A stretch of 64,000 nt of DNA, taken from Micromonospora sp. Llam0. GTDB taxonomy: Bacteria > Actinomycetota > Actinomycetes > Mycobacteriales > Micromonosporaceae. Below are positions 1 to 8,451 of this stretch, in pieces. How positions within the stretch are numbered: the stretch's first letter is position 1; the number at the start of each line of letters is the position of its first letter. The position numbers and the translations under genes are program-made. The DNA lies in NCBI RefSeq assembly GCF_003751085.1, contig NZ_RJJY01000001.1, positions 5,394,001-5,458,000 of the forward strand, given 5' to 3'. Under the pieces are notes generated by a model. That model saw only the letters and a program-made list of their open reading frames with translations, did not search any database and was not told the DNA's origin.

Positions 1-605
1 ACGCCGACGATGGTCACCGGCAGATCCAGGTCACGCACCATCCGCCGGACCAGGGTCAGCTGCTGGTAGTCCTTCTCCCCGAAAAAGGCCAGGTCAGGTC
101 GGGTGATCTGGAGCAGCTTCAGCACCACGGTGAGCACCCCGTGGAAGAAGCCCGGACGGCTCGCCCCCTCCAGGATCTCCCCCACCGGCCCTGGGTGGAC
201 CCGGACCTGCGGTGCGCCGTCCGGGTAGACCTCGGCCCGGCCCGGCGCGAAGACCGCCCGGACCCCGGCCCGCCGGCACACCTCCAGGTCGTCGTCGATG
301 GTGCGCGGGTACCGGTCGAAGTCCTCGGTCGGCCCGAACTGCAGCGGGTTGACGAAGATCGTGGCGATCACGTGGTAGGCGCGGGCCGCCGCCGCACGCA
401 GCAGGGCGGCGTGCCCGTCGTGCAGGGCACCCATCGTCATCACCACCGCCACCGAGCCGGACCAGCCGGTGCGCAACGCGGCGAGTTCGGCGCGGGTCCG
501 GACGACCTGCAGCCCGGTCGGCGCGGTCGGGCTGGTCGGCGCGGTCGGCGCGGTCGAGGTGGTCGGGGCCTGGCTCATCGCGCTCATCGGACCCGCCGCG
601 CTCAT
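1..605 (-). CDS. panC: Pantothenate synthetase PanC (3' end outside window)
   Basis: Condenses pantoate and beta-alanine with ATP to make pantothenate, in the cytoplasm. About 201 residues are visible. They carry the HIGH-like nucleotide motif MGALHDGH (residues about 58-65), the VNPLQF segment and [10 protein letters not shown], all hallmarks of PanC. The chosen ATG overlaps the stop of the upstream DUF2520 gene as ATGA, which suggests translational coupling. Two further in-frame ATGs lie 6 and 9 codons in, and the first 30 residues are a low-complexity Ala/Pro/Thr leader, so the real start could be later. The C-terminal part is cut by the window edge. Identification is firm. Confidence 0.95.
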   Translation of the reverse strand, partial: MSAAGPMSAMSQAPTTSTAPTAPTSPTAPTGLQVVRTRAELAALRTGWSGSVAVVMTMGALHDGHAALLRAAAARAYHVIATIFVNPLQFGPTEDFDRYPRTIDDDLEVCRRAGVRAVFAPGRAEVYPDGAPQVRVHPGPVGEILEGASRPGFFHGVLTVVLKLLQITRPDLAFFGEKDYQQLTLVRRMVRDLDLPVTIVG

Positions 606-1558
606 CGGACCCGCTCCCGCCGCCGGCCCGACGTGGCGACCGGCTCCCGGCTGGCCAGCACGTCGAGCAGCGGCACCGCAGCGGCGGCCGGCAGCCGGCC
701 GGCGGCGATCGCCCGGTCGGCGGTACGCCGGGCCAACGCCAGATAGCTGGGCAGGCTCTCCGCGGCGGTGTCAGCCAGCCGGTCCAGGTGCCGGGCCACG
801 GTGCCGGCGTCGCCGCGCGACACCGGCCCGGTCAGCGCGGCGTCGCCGTGCGCCAGGGCGTTGTCCAGGGCGGCGCGCAGCAGCGGTGCGAGCACCCGAG
901 CAGGGTCGGCGACCCCGGCGTCGCGCAGCCGGTCGCTGGCCTCGTTGACCAGGGTGACCAGGTGGTTCGCGCCGTGTGCCAGGGCGGCGTGGTAGAGCGG
1001 CCGGTCCGTCTCGGCGACCCACTCGACGGTGCCGCCCAGCGCTGCCACCAAGCGGGTGGCCAGCGGCCGCAGCGGCCGGTCGGCGGTCACCCCGTAGCTG
1101 ATCCCGGGCAGCCGGTCCAGGTCGCCGCGCTCGCCGGTGAAGGTCATCGCCGGGTGCAGCGCCAGCGGGGCGGCGCCGACCGCAGCGGCCGGGGCCAGTA
1201 CGGCGAGACCGTGCGCCCCGGAGGTGTGCGCCACGACCTGGCCGGGCCGCAGCGCGCCGGCCGTCACCAGGTAGGCCAGCACGGTCGGCAGCACGTCGTC
1301 GGGCACCGCGAGGATCAGCAGCTCGGCGGCGTCGGCGACGTCGGCGACCGGTCGGGGCTCGACGCCGGGCAGCAGCCGGCGGATCCGGTCCCGGCTGGCC
1401 GGGCTGGCCCCGGAGACCGCGGTGACTCGATGGCCGGCGGCGGTCAGGGCGGCGGCGAGCACCGCGCCGACCCGGCCGGCGCCCACGACCCCGACAGCGG
1501 GGTCGGTCACCCGGGCAGCGGGAACGTCCACCGCCGTCGGGCGCGCCGATGCGCTCAT
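602..1558 (-). CDS. DUF2520/Rossmann-like oxidoreductase-type protein
   Basis: A 318-residue protein with an N-terminal dinucleotide-binding fold ([10 protein letters not shown], GxGxxG) and a helical C-terminal DUF2520 region, the layout of ketopantoate-reductase-like and NADP-oxidoreductase-like proteins. It lies directly upstream of panC with a 4-base ATGA overlap. In many actinobacteria the same pair is conserved (Rv3603c-Rv3602c in M. tuberculosis, from memory), so a role in or near pantothenate synthesis is reasonable but unproven. The ATG that begins MSASARPT was chosen because the upstream extension is short and arginine-rich with no ribosome site. Substrate is unknown. Confidence 0.85.
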   Translation of the reverse strand: MSASARPTAVDVPAARVTDPAVGVVGAGRVGAVLAAALTAAGHRVTAVSGASPASRDRIRRLLPGVEPRPVADVADAAELLILAVPDDVLPTVLAYLVTAGALRPGQVVAHTSGAHGLAVLAPAAAVGAAPLALHPAMTFTGERGDLDRLPGISYGVTADRPLRPLATRLVAALGGTVEWVAETDRPLYHAALAHGANHLVTLVNEASDRLRDAGVADPARVLAPLLRAALDNALAHGDAALTGPVSRGDAGTVARHLDRLADTAAESLPSYLALARRTADRAIAAGRLPAAAAVPLLDVLASREPVATSGRRRERVR

Positions 1559-1671
1559 GATGTGATCCAGTCCTCGAAACGGGGGTACCGGTCGATGCCA
1601 GTATGCGCCGTGGCAACGGACCGGAAACAACGGTGTGTGAAAACCTTCACCCGCTGATCTAGGGTGGCCCG
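1559..1671. promoter_or_regulatory. Divergent promoter region of the DUF2520-panC operon and the midA-like gene
   Basis: A 113-bp gap between divergent genes, with AT-richer patches (around ggaaacaacggtgtgtgaaa). It must hold promoters for both sides. No consensus -35/-10 pair was convincing by eye. Confidence 0.4.
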
Positions 1672-2706
1672 GTGCTGACCTGGCGGGACGCCATCACCAC
1701 CGCGCTGTACGGACCGGACGGCTTCTATGTGACCGGTGGCACCCCGGTGCCCGCCGCGCACTTCTCGACCAGCGCGCAGACCGGTACGCCGTTCGCCCGA
1801 GCGGTCCTGCGGCTGCTGTGCCGGGTCGACCGCCTGCTCGGCCACCCGGACCCGGTCGACCTGGTCGACGTCGGAGCCGGCGGCGGTGAACTGCTCAGCG
1901 CCGTACACCGGCTGCTCGCCGACCCGCCCGACCGGCTCGCCGACCCGCCCGGCCAGCTCGCCGACCGGATCCGGCTGACCGGCGTCGACCTGGCGCCCCG
2001 ACCGGCCGGCCTGCCCGAACCGGTCGAATGGCGGGCCGCACCGCCGACGGGGACCACCGGGCTGCTCGTCGCCACCGAGTGGCTGGACAACGTACCGCTC
2101 GATCTGGCCGTCCGCGACGGCGACCGGCTCCGCTGTCTGCTGGTCGACCCGGCGACCGGCCGCCAGCACCCCGGCGGGGAACTCGGAGCCGCCGACTCCG
2201 CCTGGCTGGCCCGCTGGTGGCCGCCGCTGCCGGACGGAGCGCAGGCCGAGGTCGGCCGCCCCCGCGACGAGGCCTGGGCCGCAGCGGTACGCACCGTGCA
2301 CCGGGGCGCCGCGCTGGCGGTCGACTACGGCCACCGGTACGCCGACCGCCCGGTCGCCGGCACCCTGACCGGTTTCCGGGCCGGCCGTACGGTGGCCCCG
2401 GTCCCCGACGGCTCCTGCGACCTCACCGCCCACGTGGCGATCGACGCCGTCGCCGCCGCCGGATCGGCGGCCGCCAGCGGGACCGGCCACCTGCTGTGCC
2501 GGCAACGGGACGCGCTGCACCGGCTCGGGGTGCACGGCCGCCGACCGCCGCTGGCCCTGGCCGGCACCGACCCCCGTGGCTACCTGGCCGCGCTGGCCGC
2601 CGCCGGCACCGCCGCCGAACTCACCGACCCGGACGGCCTCGGCGGGCACTGGTGGCTGGTCCAACCCGTCCGGCTGGCCGGCGACGCCGAAGCCCTGCTG
2701 GCGTGA
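1672..2706 (+). CDS. MidA/NDUFAF7-family SAM-dependent methyltransferase
   Basis: A 344-residue class I methyltransferase of the COG1565 family. Visible family marks in order are [10 protein letters not shown] near the N-terminus, SAM motif [11 protein letters not shown], the acidic [11 protein letters not shown] loop, [14 protein letters not shown] and CDLTAHV. Eukaryotic NDUFAF7 of this family symmetrically dimethylates an arginine of the 49-kDa complex I subunit NDUFS2. Here the next gene, 73 bp downstream, encodes an orphan NuoD, the bacterial counterpart of NDUFS2, so it is the obvious candidate substrate (inference). The GTG start is the first usable codon. The region 1,921-1,965 is a small in-frame duplication coding [14 protein letters not shown]. 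Confidence 0.85.
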   Translation: MLTWRDAITTALYGPDGFYVTGGTPVPAAHFSTSAQTGTPFARAVLRLLCRVDRLLGHPDPVDLVDVGAGGGELLSAVHRLLADPPDRLADPPGQLADRIRLTGVDLAPRPAGLPEPVEWRAAPPTGTTGLLVATEWLDNVPLDLAVRDGDRLRCLLVDPATGRQHPGGELGAADSAWLARWWPPLPDGAQAEVGRPRDEAWAAAVRTVHRGAALAVDYGHRYADRPVAGTLTGFRAGRTVAPVPDGSCDLTAHVAIDAVAAAGSAAASGTGHLLCRQRDALHRLGVHGRRPPLALAGTDPRGYLAALAAAGTAAELTDPDGLGGHWWLVQPVRLAGDAEALLA

Positions 2707-2779
2707 CGATCAGGGCCCGGCCGGCCGGGGTTGGCGCGGCGACACCGCTGACCGCGCGGCGGGGAGCCGGCGTGCGACG

Positions 2780-3970
2780 ATGGCCGGCATGGACACCGAC
2801 ACCGGTTCGCCGCCCCCGGCCGGGTCGGCCGACGGACTCCGCCAGCTGACCGTCGGCACCGGCGCCGGGCTGGACACCGCCGACATGGTGCTCAACATCG
2901 GCCCGCAGCACCCGTCCACGCACGGCGTACTCCGGCTCAAGCTGGTCCTCGACGGCGAGCGGGTGATCTCCTGTGAGCCGGTGATCGGCTACATGCACCG
3001 CGGCGCCGAGAAGCTGTTCGAGGTCCGCGACTACCGGCAGATCATCATGCTGGCCAACCGGCACGACTGGCTGTCCGCGTTCGCCAACGAGCTGGGTGTG
3101 GCACTCGCCGTCGAACGGATGATGGGCATCGAGGTGCCGGAGCGGGCCACCTGGCTGCGGACCGCGCTGGCCGAACTGAACCGGGTGCTCAACCACCTGA
3201 TGTTCCTCGGCTCGTATCCACTGGAGATCGGCGCGCTCACCCCGGTGTTCTACTCGTTCCGGGAGCGGGAGACGCTGCAGGCGGTGCTGGAAGAGGTTTC
3301 CGGCGGCCGGATGCACTACATGTTCAACCGGGTGGGCGGCCTCAAGGAGGAGGTGCCGGCCGGCTGGACCCGCCGGGCCCGGGAGGCGATCGGCCAGGTC
3401 GAGGCCCGGATGCCCGACCTGGACCGGCTGATCCGGCGCAACGAGATCTTCCTCGCCCGTACGGTCGGGGTCGGGGTGCTCGACGCGGCGACGGCCGCCG
3501 CGTTCGGTGCCTCCGGTCCGGTCGCCCGGGCCAGCGGCCTGGACCTGGACCTGCGCCGCGACGAGCCGTACCTCGCCTACGGCGAGTTGGACGTGCCGGT
3601 GGTCACCCGTCGCGCCGGTGACTGCCACGCCCGGTTCGAGGTGCTGCTCGACCAGGTGTACGCCTCACTCGACCTGGCCCGCCGCTGTCTGGACCGGGTC
3701 GACCAACTGAGCGGGCCGGTCAACGTACGGCTGCCGAAGGTGGTCAAGGCACCCGAGGGCCACACCTACGCGTGGACCGAGAACCCGCTCGGCGTCAACG
3801 GCTACTACCTGGTCTCCCGGGGGGAGAAGACCCCGTGGCGGCTCAAGCTGCGGACTGCCTCCTACGCCAACGTGCAGGCGTTGGCGACGCTGATCCCCGG
3901 CAGCCTGGTGCCGGATCTGGTGGCGATCCTCGGTTCGATGTTCTTCGTGGTCGGCGACATCGACAAGTGA
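2780..3970 (+). CDS. nuoD: Orphan NADH-quinone oxidoreductase subunit D (NuoD2-like)
   Basis: A 396-residue homologue of the quinone-site subunit of complex I. It keeps [12 protein letters not shown] (residues about 41-52), the HRGAEK loop (Arg74), the [15 protein letters not shown] helix, [13 protein letters not shown] and RVGG motifs, and the conserved C-terminal [11 protein letters not shown]. No other nuo gene is nearby, so it is a stand-alone second copy, as known in some Micromonosporaceae and Streptomyces. It is shorter at the N-terminus than operonic NuoD proteins (often about 440 residues). Two starts compete (ATG here and an ATG three codons later); a GGGGAG sits 13 bp upstream. It could act in a variant complex I or with F420/other electron donors; this is not decidable from sequence. 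Confidence 0.93.
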   Translation: MAGMDTDTGSPPPAGSADGLRQLTVGTGAGLDTADMVLNIGPQHPSTHGVLRLKLVLDGERVISCEPVIGYMHRGAEKLFEVRDYRQIIMLANRHDWLSAFANELGVALAVERMMGIEVPERATWLRTALAELNRVLNHLMFLGSYPLEIGALTPVFYSFRERETLQAVLEEVSGGRMHYMFNRVGGLKEEVPAGWTRRAREAIGQVEARMPDLDRLIRRNEIFLARTVGVGVLDAATAAAFGASGPVARASGLDLDLRRDEPYLAYGELDVPVVTRRAGDCHARFEVLLDQVYASLDLARRCLDRVDQLSGPVNVRLPKVVKAPEGHTYAWTENPLGVNGYYLVSRGEKTPWRLKLRTASYANVQALATLIPGSLVPDLVAILGSMFFVVGDIDK

Positions 3971-3977
3971 CGCCGGC

Positions 3978-5663
3978 CTACCGCCAGCGGCGGTCGTCGG
4001 GGTAGTCGACGTCGTCACGGTAGCGGCCACGGCCGTCGTCGTCGCGGTACCGCCGGCCGCCGTCGTCCGGTTCCCGGTAGCGCCGGCCCGGGGCGTCGTC
4101 GGCGTAGTCGCGGTAGCGCCGAGCCGGCTCGTCGTCGTAGTCGCGGTAGCGGCGGCCGGCGGTGCCCTCCTCCGCGTACCGGCGGGGCGGGTCGTCGTCG
4201 CGGTAGCGCCGGCCGGACGCGTCGTCGCGGTACCGCCGACCCGGGTCCGCAGGTTCGTCGTCCCGGTACCGGCGGGGCGGGTCGTCGTCGCGAAACCGGC
4301 GCGGCGGGTCGTCGTCGCGGAACCGCCGACCGGCGTCGTCCTCCTCGTCCCGGTACCGGCGGCTGCGCCGGACCGGCTCGTCGTCGAGTGGATCGCGGGC
4401 CGGCGACGACCATGCCGGGGGCGACTCGGCGCCGCTGCCGGCCGGCAAAGCCGGCAACGCCGCACGCCGACCGGTCCCGCCGATCCCCGGGCCGTCCGAC
4501 GGCGGATCGGCCATCCGCTGGTCCCACCGGGCGTCCCGCCACGGCGGCTCGTCCGCGACCCGGTCACCGCCCGGCCCCGGCAGGTCGCCCCGGTCCTGCG
4601 GGTACCGGCCGTTACGGGCACCGGCCCCGGACCGGGCCGGTGGGTAGTCGTCGCGGGCCGGCGGGTAGTCGTCGTCGCGGGCCGGTGGCCACCGCTCGGC
4701 CGGCGACCCGGTGCTGAAGCCGTCGGCCCGCCCGACGTCCCACCGGTCGACGGGTCGGTCGCCGTACCGTTGCTCGGCGCTGTCGTCCCGGTCGCCGCTC
4801 CACGACCAGCGCTCCTCCGGCTGGTCGCGCAGCCGGCGTTCGGTCCACGACTCCTCGTCCGGCTCGGCGGAACGCCGCCCACGGGCCGCCGGTGCGGACC
4901 ACTCACCGTCGATGGACTCGCCGCCCCGGCCGCCGTAACGGGTCCCGCCGTACACCGTGCCTGCGGGTTCGTCCTCGGCCCGTGGGTCGACGACCTGCCG
5001 GGTGCTCACCTGGACGGTCTCCGGCTGCCGGACGACGCCGTTCGGCCCTTGCTGGCGGGGCAGCACGGTGCCGCTGACCGCCGGGACCGAGGCCCGGCCG
5101 GCCTGACCGCCGGAGCCGTACTGGCCGCCGTTGTACTCGCCGCCGTAGCCGGCAGCCCCGGTCGGGCCGGAGGCCGGCACCGCCGCCGGTACGGCGGACG
5201 CCGGAGCAGCCTGATCGAACCGGTCGTAGCCGGCGCGGTCACCGCCCGGCTGCGCCCGGGCCGGTTCACTCCGGGCGATCTCGGCACGAACCACGTCCAG
5301 CTGACCACGAAGCGCCTCGACGTCGTCCTGAACCACCTGCATCTTCTCGCCGAAGGCGCGGTGCGTCGCCCGGACGGCGGTGGAAATGTCGTTGCGCACG
5401 TCCTCGCGGAGCACGTCCATTTCCTCGACGAGCGCATCCTCCATGTCGGCGCGCATAGTTTCCACGCCACCACGCAATGTGATTGACAATCCAATCAACA
5501 CCACGGACGCGATAGCGATCACCATCGCCAGTCGCAACGAGCCGTCGCCGTCGCCGAGCAGCAGCAAAAGCGCAGCCAGCGGCGCCAGGCCCAGGCCACC
5601 CCAGGTAAGCCACTTGAGCGGAACCGTGCGGCGCGGCTCCTCTTCGGCCTCGGGAGCGGACAT
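3978..5663 (-). CDS. Membrane coiled-coil protein with RRYRDDD-repeat tail
   Basis: A 561-residue protein not assigned to a named family. Residues about 16-60 hold two hydrophobic helices (LKWLTWGGLGLAPLAALLLL and an AMVIAIASVVLIGLSITL segment), followed by a predicted coiled coil (MRADMEDALVEEMDVLREDV and onward to about residue 140). The rest is Gly/Pro-rich and ends in about 12 copies of an R-R-Y/F-R-D/E-D/E motif, a strongly mixed-charge disordered tail. Convergent with nuoD, 7 bp apart. An alternative ATG seven codons upstream would put one arm of a 16-bp inverted repeat inside the gene; neither start has a good ribosome site. Likely a cytoplasm-facing scaffold anchored in the membrane; function unknown. 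Confidence 0.8.
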   Translation of the reverse strand: MSAPEAEEEPRRTVPLKWLTWGGLGLAPLAALLLLLGDGDGSLRLAMVIAIASVVLIGLSITLRGGVETMRADMEDALVEEMDVLREDVRNDISTAVRATHRAFGEKMQVVQDDVEALRGQLDVVRAEIARSEPARAQPGGDRAGYDRFDQAAPASAVPAAVPASGPTGAAGYGGEYNGGQYGSGGQAGRASVPAVSGTVLPRQQGPNGVVRQPETVQVSTRQVVDPRAEDEPAGTVYGGTRYGGRGGESIDGEWSAPAARGRRSAEPDEESWTERRLRDQPEERWSWSGDRDDSAEQRYGDRPVDRWDVGRADGFSTGSPAERWPPARDDDYPPARDDYPPARSGAGARNGRYPQDRGDLPGPGGDRVADEPPWRDARWDQRMADPPSDGPGIGGTGRRAALPALPAGSGAESPPAWSSPARDPLDDEPVRRSRRYRDEEDDAGRRFRDDDPPRRFRDDDPPRRYRDDEPADPGRRYRDDASGRRYRDDDPPRRYAEEGTAGRRYRDYDDEPARRYRDYADDAPGRRYREPDDGGRRYRDDDGRGRYRDDVDYPDDRRWR

Positions 5664-5740
5664 GGCTGTGGAGCCTACCGACATCTACAGATCAACGGAA
5701 CGGGTACCGCCTGCTGTCCGAGAAGGTAGGCTCCACAGCC
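5664..5740. repeat. Perfect 16-bp inverted repeat, 77-bp element
   Basis: ggctgtggagcctacc at 5,664-5,679 is repeated as its exact reverse complement at 5,725-5,740, with 45 bp between. It lies between the osmoprotectant-binding lipoprotein gene and the coiled-coil gene, both on the minus strand, directly before the latter's ATG. It could be an RNA hairpin or attenuator, or a miniature inverted-repeat element; no target duplication is visible. Confidence 0.75.
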
Positions 5741-5776
5741 CGGCTGGCCGGCGACAGCCCGCGCCGGCCCCGAAAA

Positions 5777-6781
5777 TCAGCCGGTCGCCAGCGCCCCGTC
5801 CGACGAGAACACCAGGCCGACACTGATCTCGCCGGTGGTCAACGCGGTCTTGGTCTGCGGCCCACCGGCGTCGAGGGAGCTGAACTCCCCGGCCCGGAAG
5901 TCGTACACCTCGACCAGCCCTTCCTGGCACTTGGGGCGCTGCGGGCACTCCGGCGGACCGCCCAGGACGGTCGCCGTACCGGAGCATTTCTCCGCCAGGT
6001 CGGAAAGCGTACGAACGCCGTACTCATCGGCGAAGGCGCTGGTCACCGCGAACGCGTTCTGGTCCTGTGCCGCGGACGGCTCACCGAAGACGATGCCGAC
6101 CTGCTCACCGACCTCGCGGAGCCCGGTCATCGTCTCGTCCAGGTCCGACGACGAGATCGCCGGAGCGTTCTCCCCCGCCACCTTGTTGTTGATGAAGTCC
6201 GCCATGGTGGCCGCGTACTCCGGCACCACCTGGATCTCCCCGGTCTCCAGCGCCGGTTCGTACAGCTCACGGTTGCCGATCTGCTGCACGGTGACGTCGT
6301 AGCCCGCCGCCGTCAGCACGATCCGGTACAGCTCGCCCAGGGTCTCGCTCTCGCTGAAGTTGGCCGCGCCGACGATCAGCTCACCGCCCGGTCCGGTCTC
6401 GATACCGTCGGTCAGGCCCTCGGCGGCGGCGAACTCCTCGGCCGCGGCCTGCGGCGTCTGACGGTCGACGTCGACCGCCCGGTTGAGCCCGATCAGCTTT
6501 TCGGTGTCCAACGCTGCCGACACCTTGTTCAGGGCGGCGATGACCTGCGGCGATGCCGCGTCGGCGTTGACCGCCGGCACGATGTTGTCGGTGTTCTGCA
6601 GGTTCTTGTCGTCGGTCAGCACTACCAACTGGTCTCCGGCTACCGGTGCGCAACCGGCACCGGACGCGCCGGCATCCGGCGCCTCGGTGCCGGATGATCC
6701 CGCCTCGCCACATGCGGCGAGGAAACCCGCCGCGGTGAGCGCGCCGACCGCGCTCAGGGCGATACGTGTCCGTGCATGCAT
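5777..6781 (-). CDS. Osmoprotectant/glycine betaine ABC transporter binding lipoprotein (ProX/OpuAC type, apparently permuted)
   Basis: A 334-residue lipoprotein: signal peptide with lipobox LAAC (Cys24), short Gly/Ser linker, then a type II binding fold of the OpuAC/ProX family. Recognisable pieces are LIVGAANFSESETL, QQIGNRELYEPALE, VVPEYAATM, DQNAFAVT, VLGGPPECPQRP, SLDAGGP and the terminal VGLVFSSDGALA. The segment that in ordinary ProX proteins comes after that last motif (VVLTDDKNLQNTDNIVPAVN to TPQAAAEEFAAAEGL) is instead found at residues 50-123, before the N-lobe, so the order looks circularly permuted. AGGAGG lies 9 nt before the ATG. The two permeases are upstream on the same strand and the ATPase is divergent. 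Confidence 0.9.
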   Translation of the reverse strand: MHARTRIALSAVGALTAAGFLAACGEAGSSGTEAPDAGASGAGCAPVAGDQLVVLTDDKNLQNTDNIVPAVNADAASPQVIAALNKVSAALDTEKLIGLNRAVDVDRQTPQAAAEEFAAAEGLTDGIETGPGGELIVGAANFSESETLGELYRIVLTAAGYDVTVQQIGNRELYEPALETGEIQVVPEYAATMADFINNKVAGENAPAISSSDLDETMTGLREVGEQVGIVFGEPSAAQDQNAFAVTSAFADEYGVRTLSDLAEKCSGTATVLGGPPECPQRPKCQEGLVEVYDFRAGEFSSLDAGGPQTKTALTTGEISVGLVFSSDGALATG

Positions 6782-7019
6782 GTTTGCCCGCCTCCTGTGT
6801 CCCGGCGCGACCCCATCGGGCCGGCCGCGTGTCCGACGGGCGCGGCACATGCCCGCGCGAGCGTGCTGCGGGCAGCACGGCAGCCGCGACGGGGCCCCGG
6901 CCCGTGCCGGCATGCCGTCACCCGTTCCCTCTACCGAACATCCTCACCGTAGGGTCCGACAACAGATGAAGATCGGTTGTCACCGGATCGTCATCCGACC
7001 CGAACGGAAAGCGACGCGC
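6782..7019 (-). promoter_or_regulatory. 238-bp gap before the binding-protein gene
   Basis: Lies between the second permease gene and the binding-protein gene on the same strand, with an AT-richer section about 6,930-7,010 and a near-palindrome gatcggttgtcaccggatc. It probably holds a separate promoter for the binding protein, which is usually needed in excess. AGGAGG (reverse of 6,791-6,796) is the ribosome site. Confidence 0.4.
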
Positions 7020-7760
7020 TCAACCCGAGCCGACCGCGCTGGCCTGCTCGTTCGCCCGCCGGCCGGTCCGGCGCAGCGGCCGCGGGGTGAACGCCCGTTC
7101 GAGCACCGCCAGCAGCCCTTCGGTGATCAATGCCAGGGTCGCCACCAACAGACCGCCGGCAAGGATCTGGCCGCCGCCGATCGAGATGCCCAACCCGAAG
7201 CCCGCGCTGATGATCTGCCCGAGGCCGCCACCGTTGACGAACGCCGCCAACGCCGCCGTCGCCACCACCTGCACCGCCGCGGTCCGGAACCCGGCCGCCA
7301 GGTACGGCACCGCGAGCGGCAACTCGACCCGGCGCAGCACCTGCCAGCCGGACAGCCCCATCCCCCGAGCCGCCTCCCGTACCTGCGGATCCACCTGCCG
7401 GATCCCGGTGAACGCGTTGGCCAGCAGCGGCGGTACGGCGAACACCGCCAACGCCAGGATCACCGGCGGCTTGCCGAAGCCCAGGAAGGTCAGCGGCAGG
7501 ATGGACAGCAGGGCGATGGTCGGCACCGCCAGGGTCAGGTTCGACACCAGCACCACCAGGCCGCCGCCCCGGCCGGTGTGCCCGAGCCACAGTCCGACCG
7601 GCCAGGCCACCAGGCAGCCGACCGCGACCGCGGCGGCCGAGATGGTCAGGTGCTCACCGAGGCGGTCCAGCACCCCACCCGGGTTGGTCCAGTTGAGCGG
7701 GTCGTTGAGCCAGGTCACCGCCTGCTCGACCGGGTTCGCCGCCACGGTCTGCCGGCTCAC
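7020..7760 (-). CDS. Osmoprotectant ABC transporter permease (OpuA type)
   Basis: A 246-residue integral membrane permease of the binding-protein-dependent MetI-like class. It has about six hydrophobic helices and the EAA loop (REAARGMGLSGWQVLRRVELP, contact site for the ATPase). The TIALLSILPLTFLGFG and FVNGGGLGQIISAG stretches are typical of OpuBB/ProW-like proteins. Its ATG overlaps the stop of the other permease gene (ATGA), so the two are translated together and likely form a heterodimeric channel. Confidence 0.9.
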   Translation of the reverse strand: MSRQTVAANPVEQAVTWLNDPLNWTNPGGVLDRLGEHLTISAAAVAVGCLVAWPVGLWLGHTGRGGGLVVLVSNLTLAVPTIALLSILPLTFLGFGKPPVILALAVFAVPPLLANAFTGIRQVDPQVREAARGMGLSGWQVLRRVELPLAVPYLAAGFRTAAVQVVATAALAAFVNGGGLGQIISAGFGLGISIGGGQILAGGLLVATLALITEGLLAVLERAFTPRPLRRTGRRANEQASAVGSG

Positions 7761-8449
7761 GGGGCGACCCGCCGGGCCCAGGGCGTCAGCAGCCGGCCGG
7801 CACCCGCCAGGAGCAGGTCGAGCAGCAGGGCCAGCGCCACGCTCAGCAGCGTACCGGTGAGGATCTGGGCCTTGTAGAAGTTGTTCCGGAAGCCGCTGAA
7901 GATCAGGTCACCGAGCCCGCCGAAGCCGATCAGCGAGCCGATGGTGACCAGCGCGACCGTGGAGACCGTGGCCAGCCGCAAGCCGGTCATGATGCCGGGC
8001 AGCGCCAACGGCAGCTCGATGCGCAGCAGCCGACCGAACCGGCCGTACCCCATCCCGTCGGCCGCCTCGATGGTCGCCGCCGGCACCTGACTCAGCCCGG
8101 CCAGCGAGTTGCGCACGACCAGCAGCAACGCGTACAGCACCAGGGCGATCAGCACCGACGCGGGGTTGGTCGCGCCCACGTAGGGTGCGATGAAGGCCAG
8201 CAACGCCAGCGACGGGATGGTGTAGAGCACGCCGGTGAGGGCGAGGATCGGCCCGGTCAGCGACCGGAACCAGTACGCGACCACCGCCAGCGGCACCGCC
8301 AGCAGCGCGGCGATCAGCACCGCCTGTACCGTCAGGGTGACGTGTTCGGTCAACGCGGCGACGATCGTCGACCAGTTGTCCCGTACGTACTGACCGGAGA
8401 ACCACGGGTTACCCGGGTCAGCCCGGTCGGCGAGCAGGTGGAAGGACAC
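7757..8449 (-). CDS. Osmoprotectant ABC transporter permease (OpuA type)
   Basis: A 230-residue MetI-like permease, partner of the next gene. The N-terminus faces the periplasm (FSGQYVRDNWSTIVAALTEH), followed by helices and the EAA loop (IEAADGMGYGRFGRLLRIEL), then TIGSLIGFGGLGDLIFSGF, typical of glycine betaine/choline permeases. Its start codon is only two bases from the start of the divergent ATPase gene, so its promoter must lie inside that gene or the transcript is leaderless. Confidence 0.9.
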   Translation of the reverse strand: MSFHLLADRADPGNPWFSGQYVRDNWSTIVAALTEHVTLTVQAVLIAALLAVPLAVVAYWFRSLTGPILALTGVLYTIPSLALLAFIAPYVGATNPASVLIALVLYALLLVVRNSLAGLSQVPAATIEAADGMGYGRFGRLLRIELPLALPGIMTGLRLATVSTVALVTIGSLIGFGGLGDLIFSGFRNNFYKAQILTGTLLSVALALLLDLLLAGAGRLLTPWARRVAP

Positions 8450-8451
8450 AG

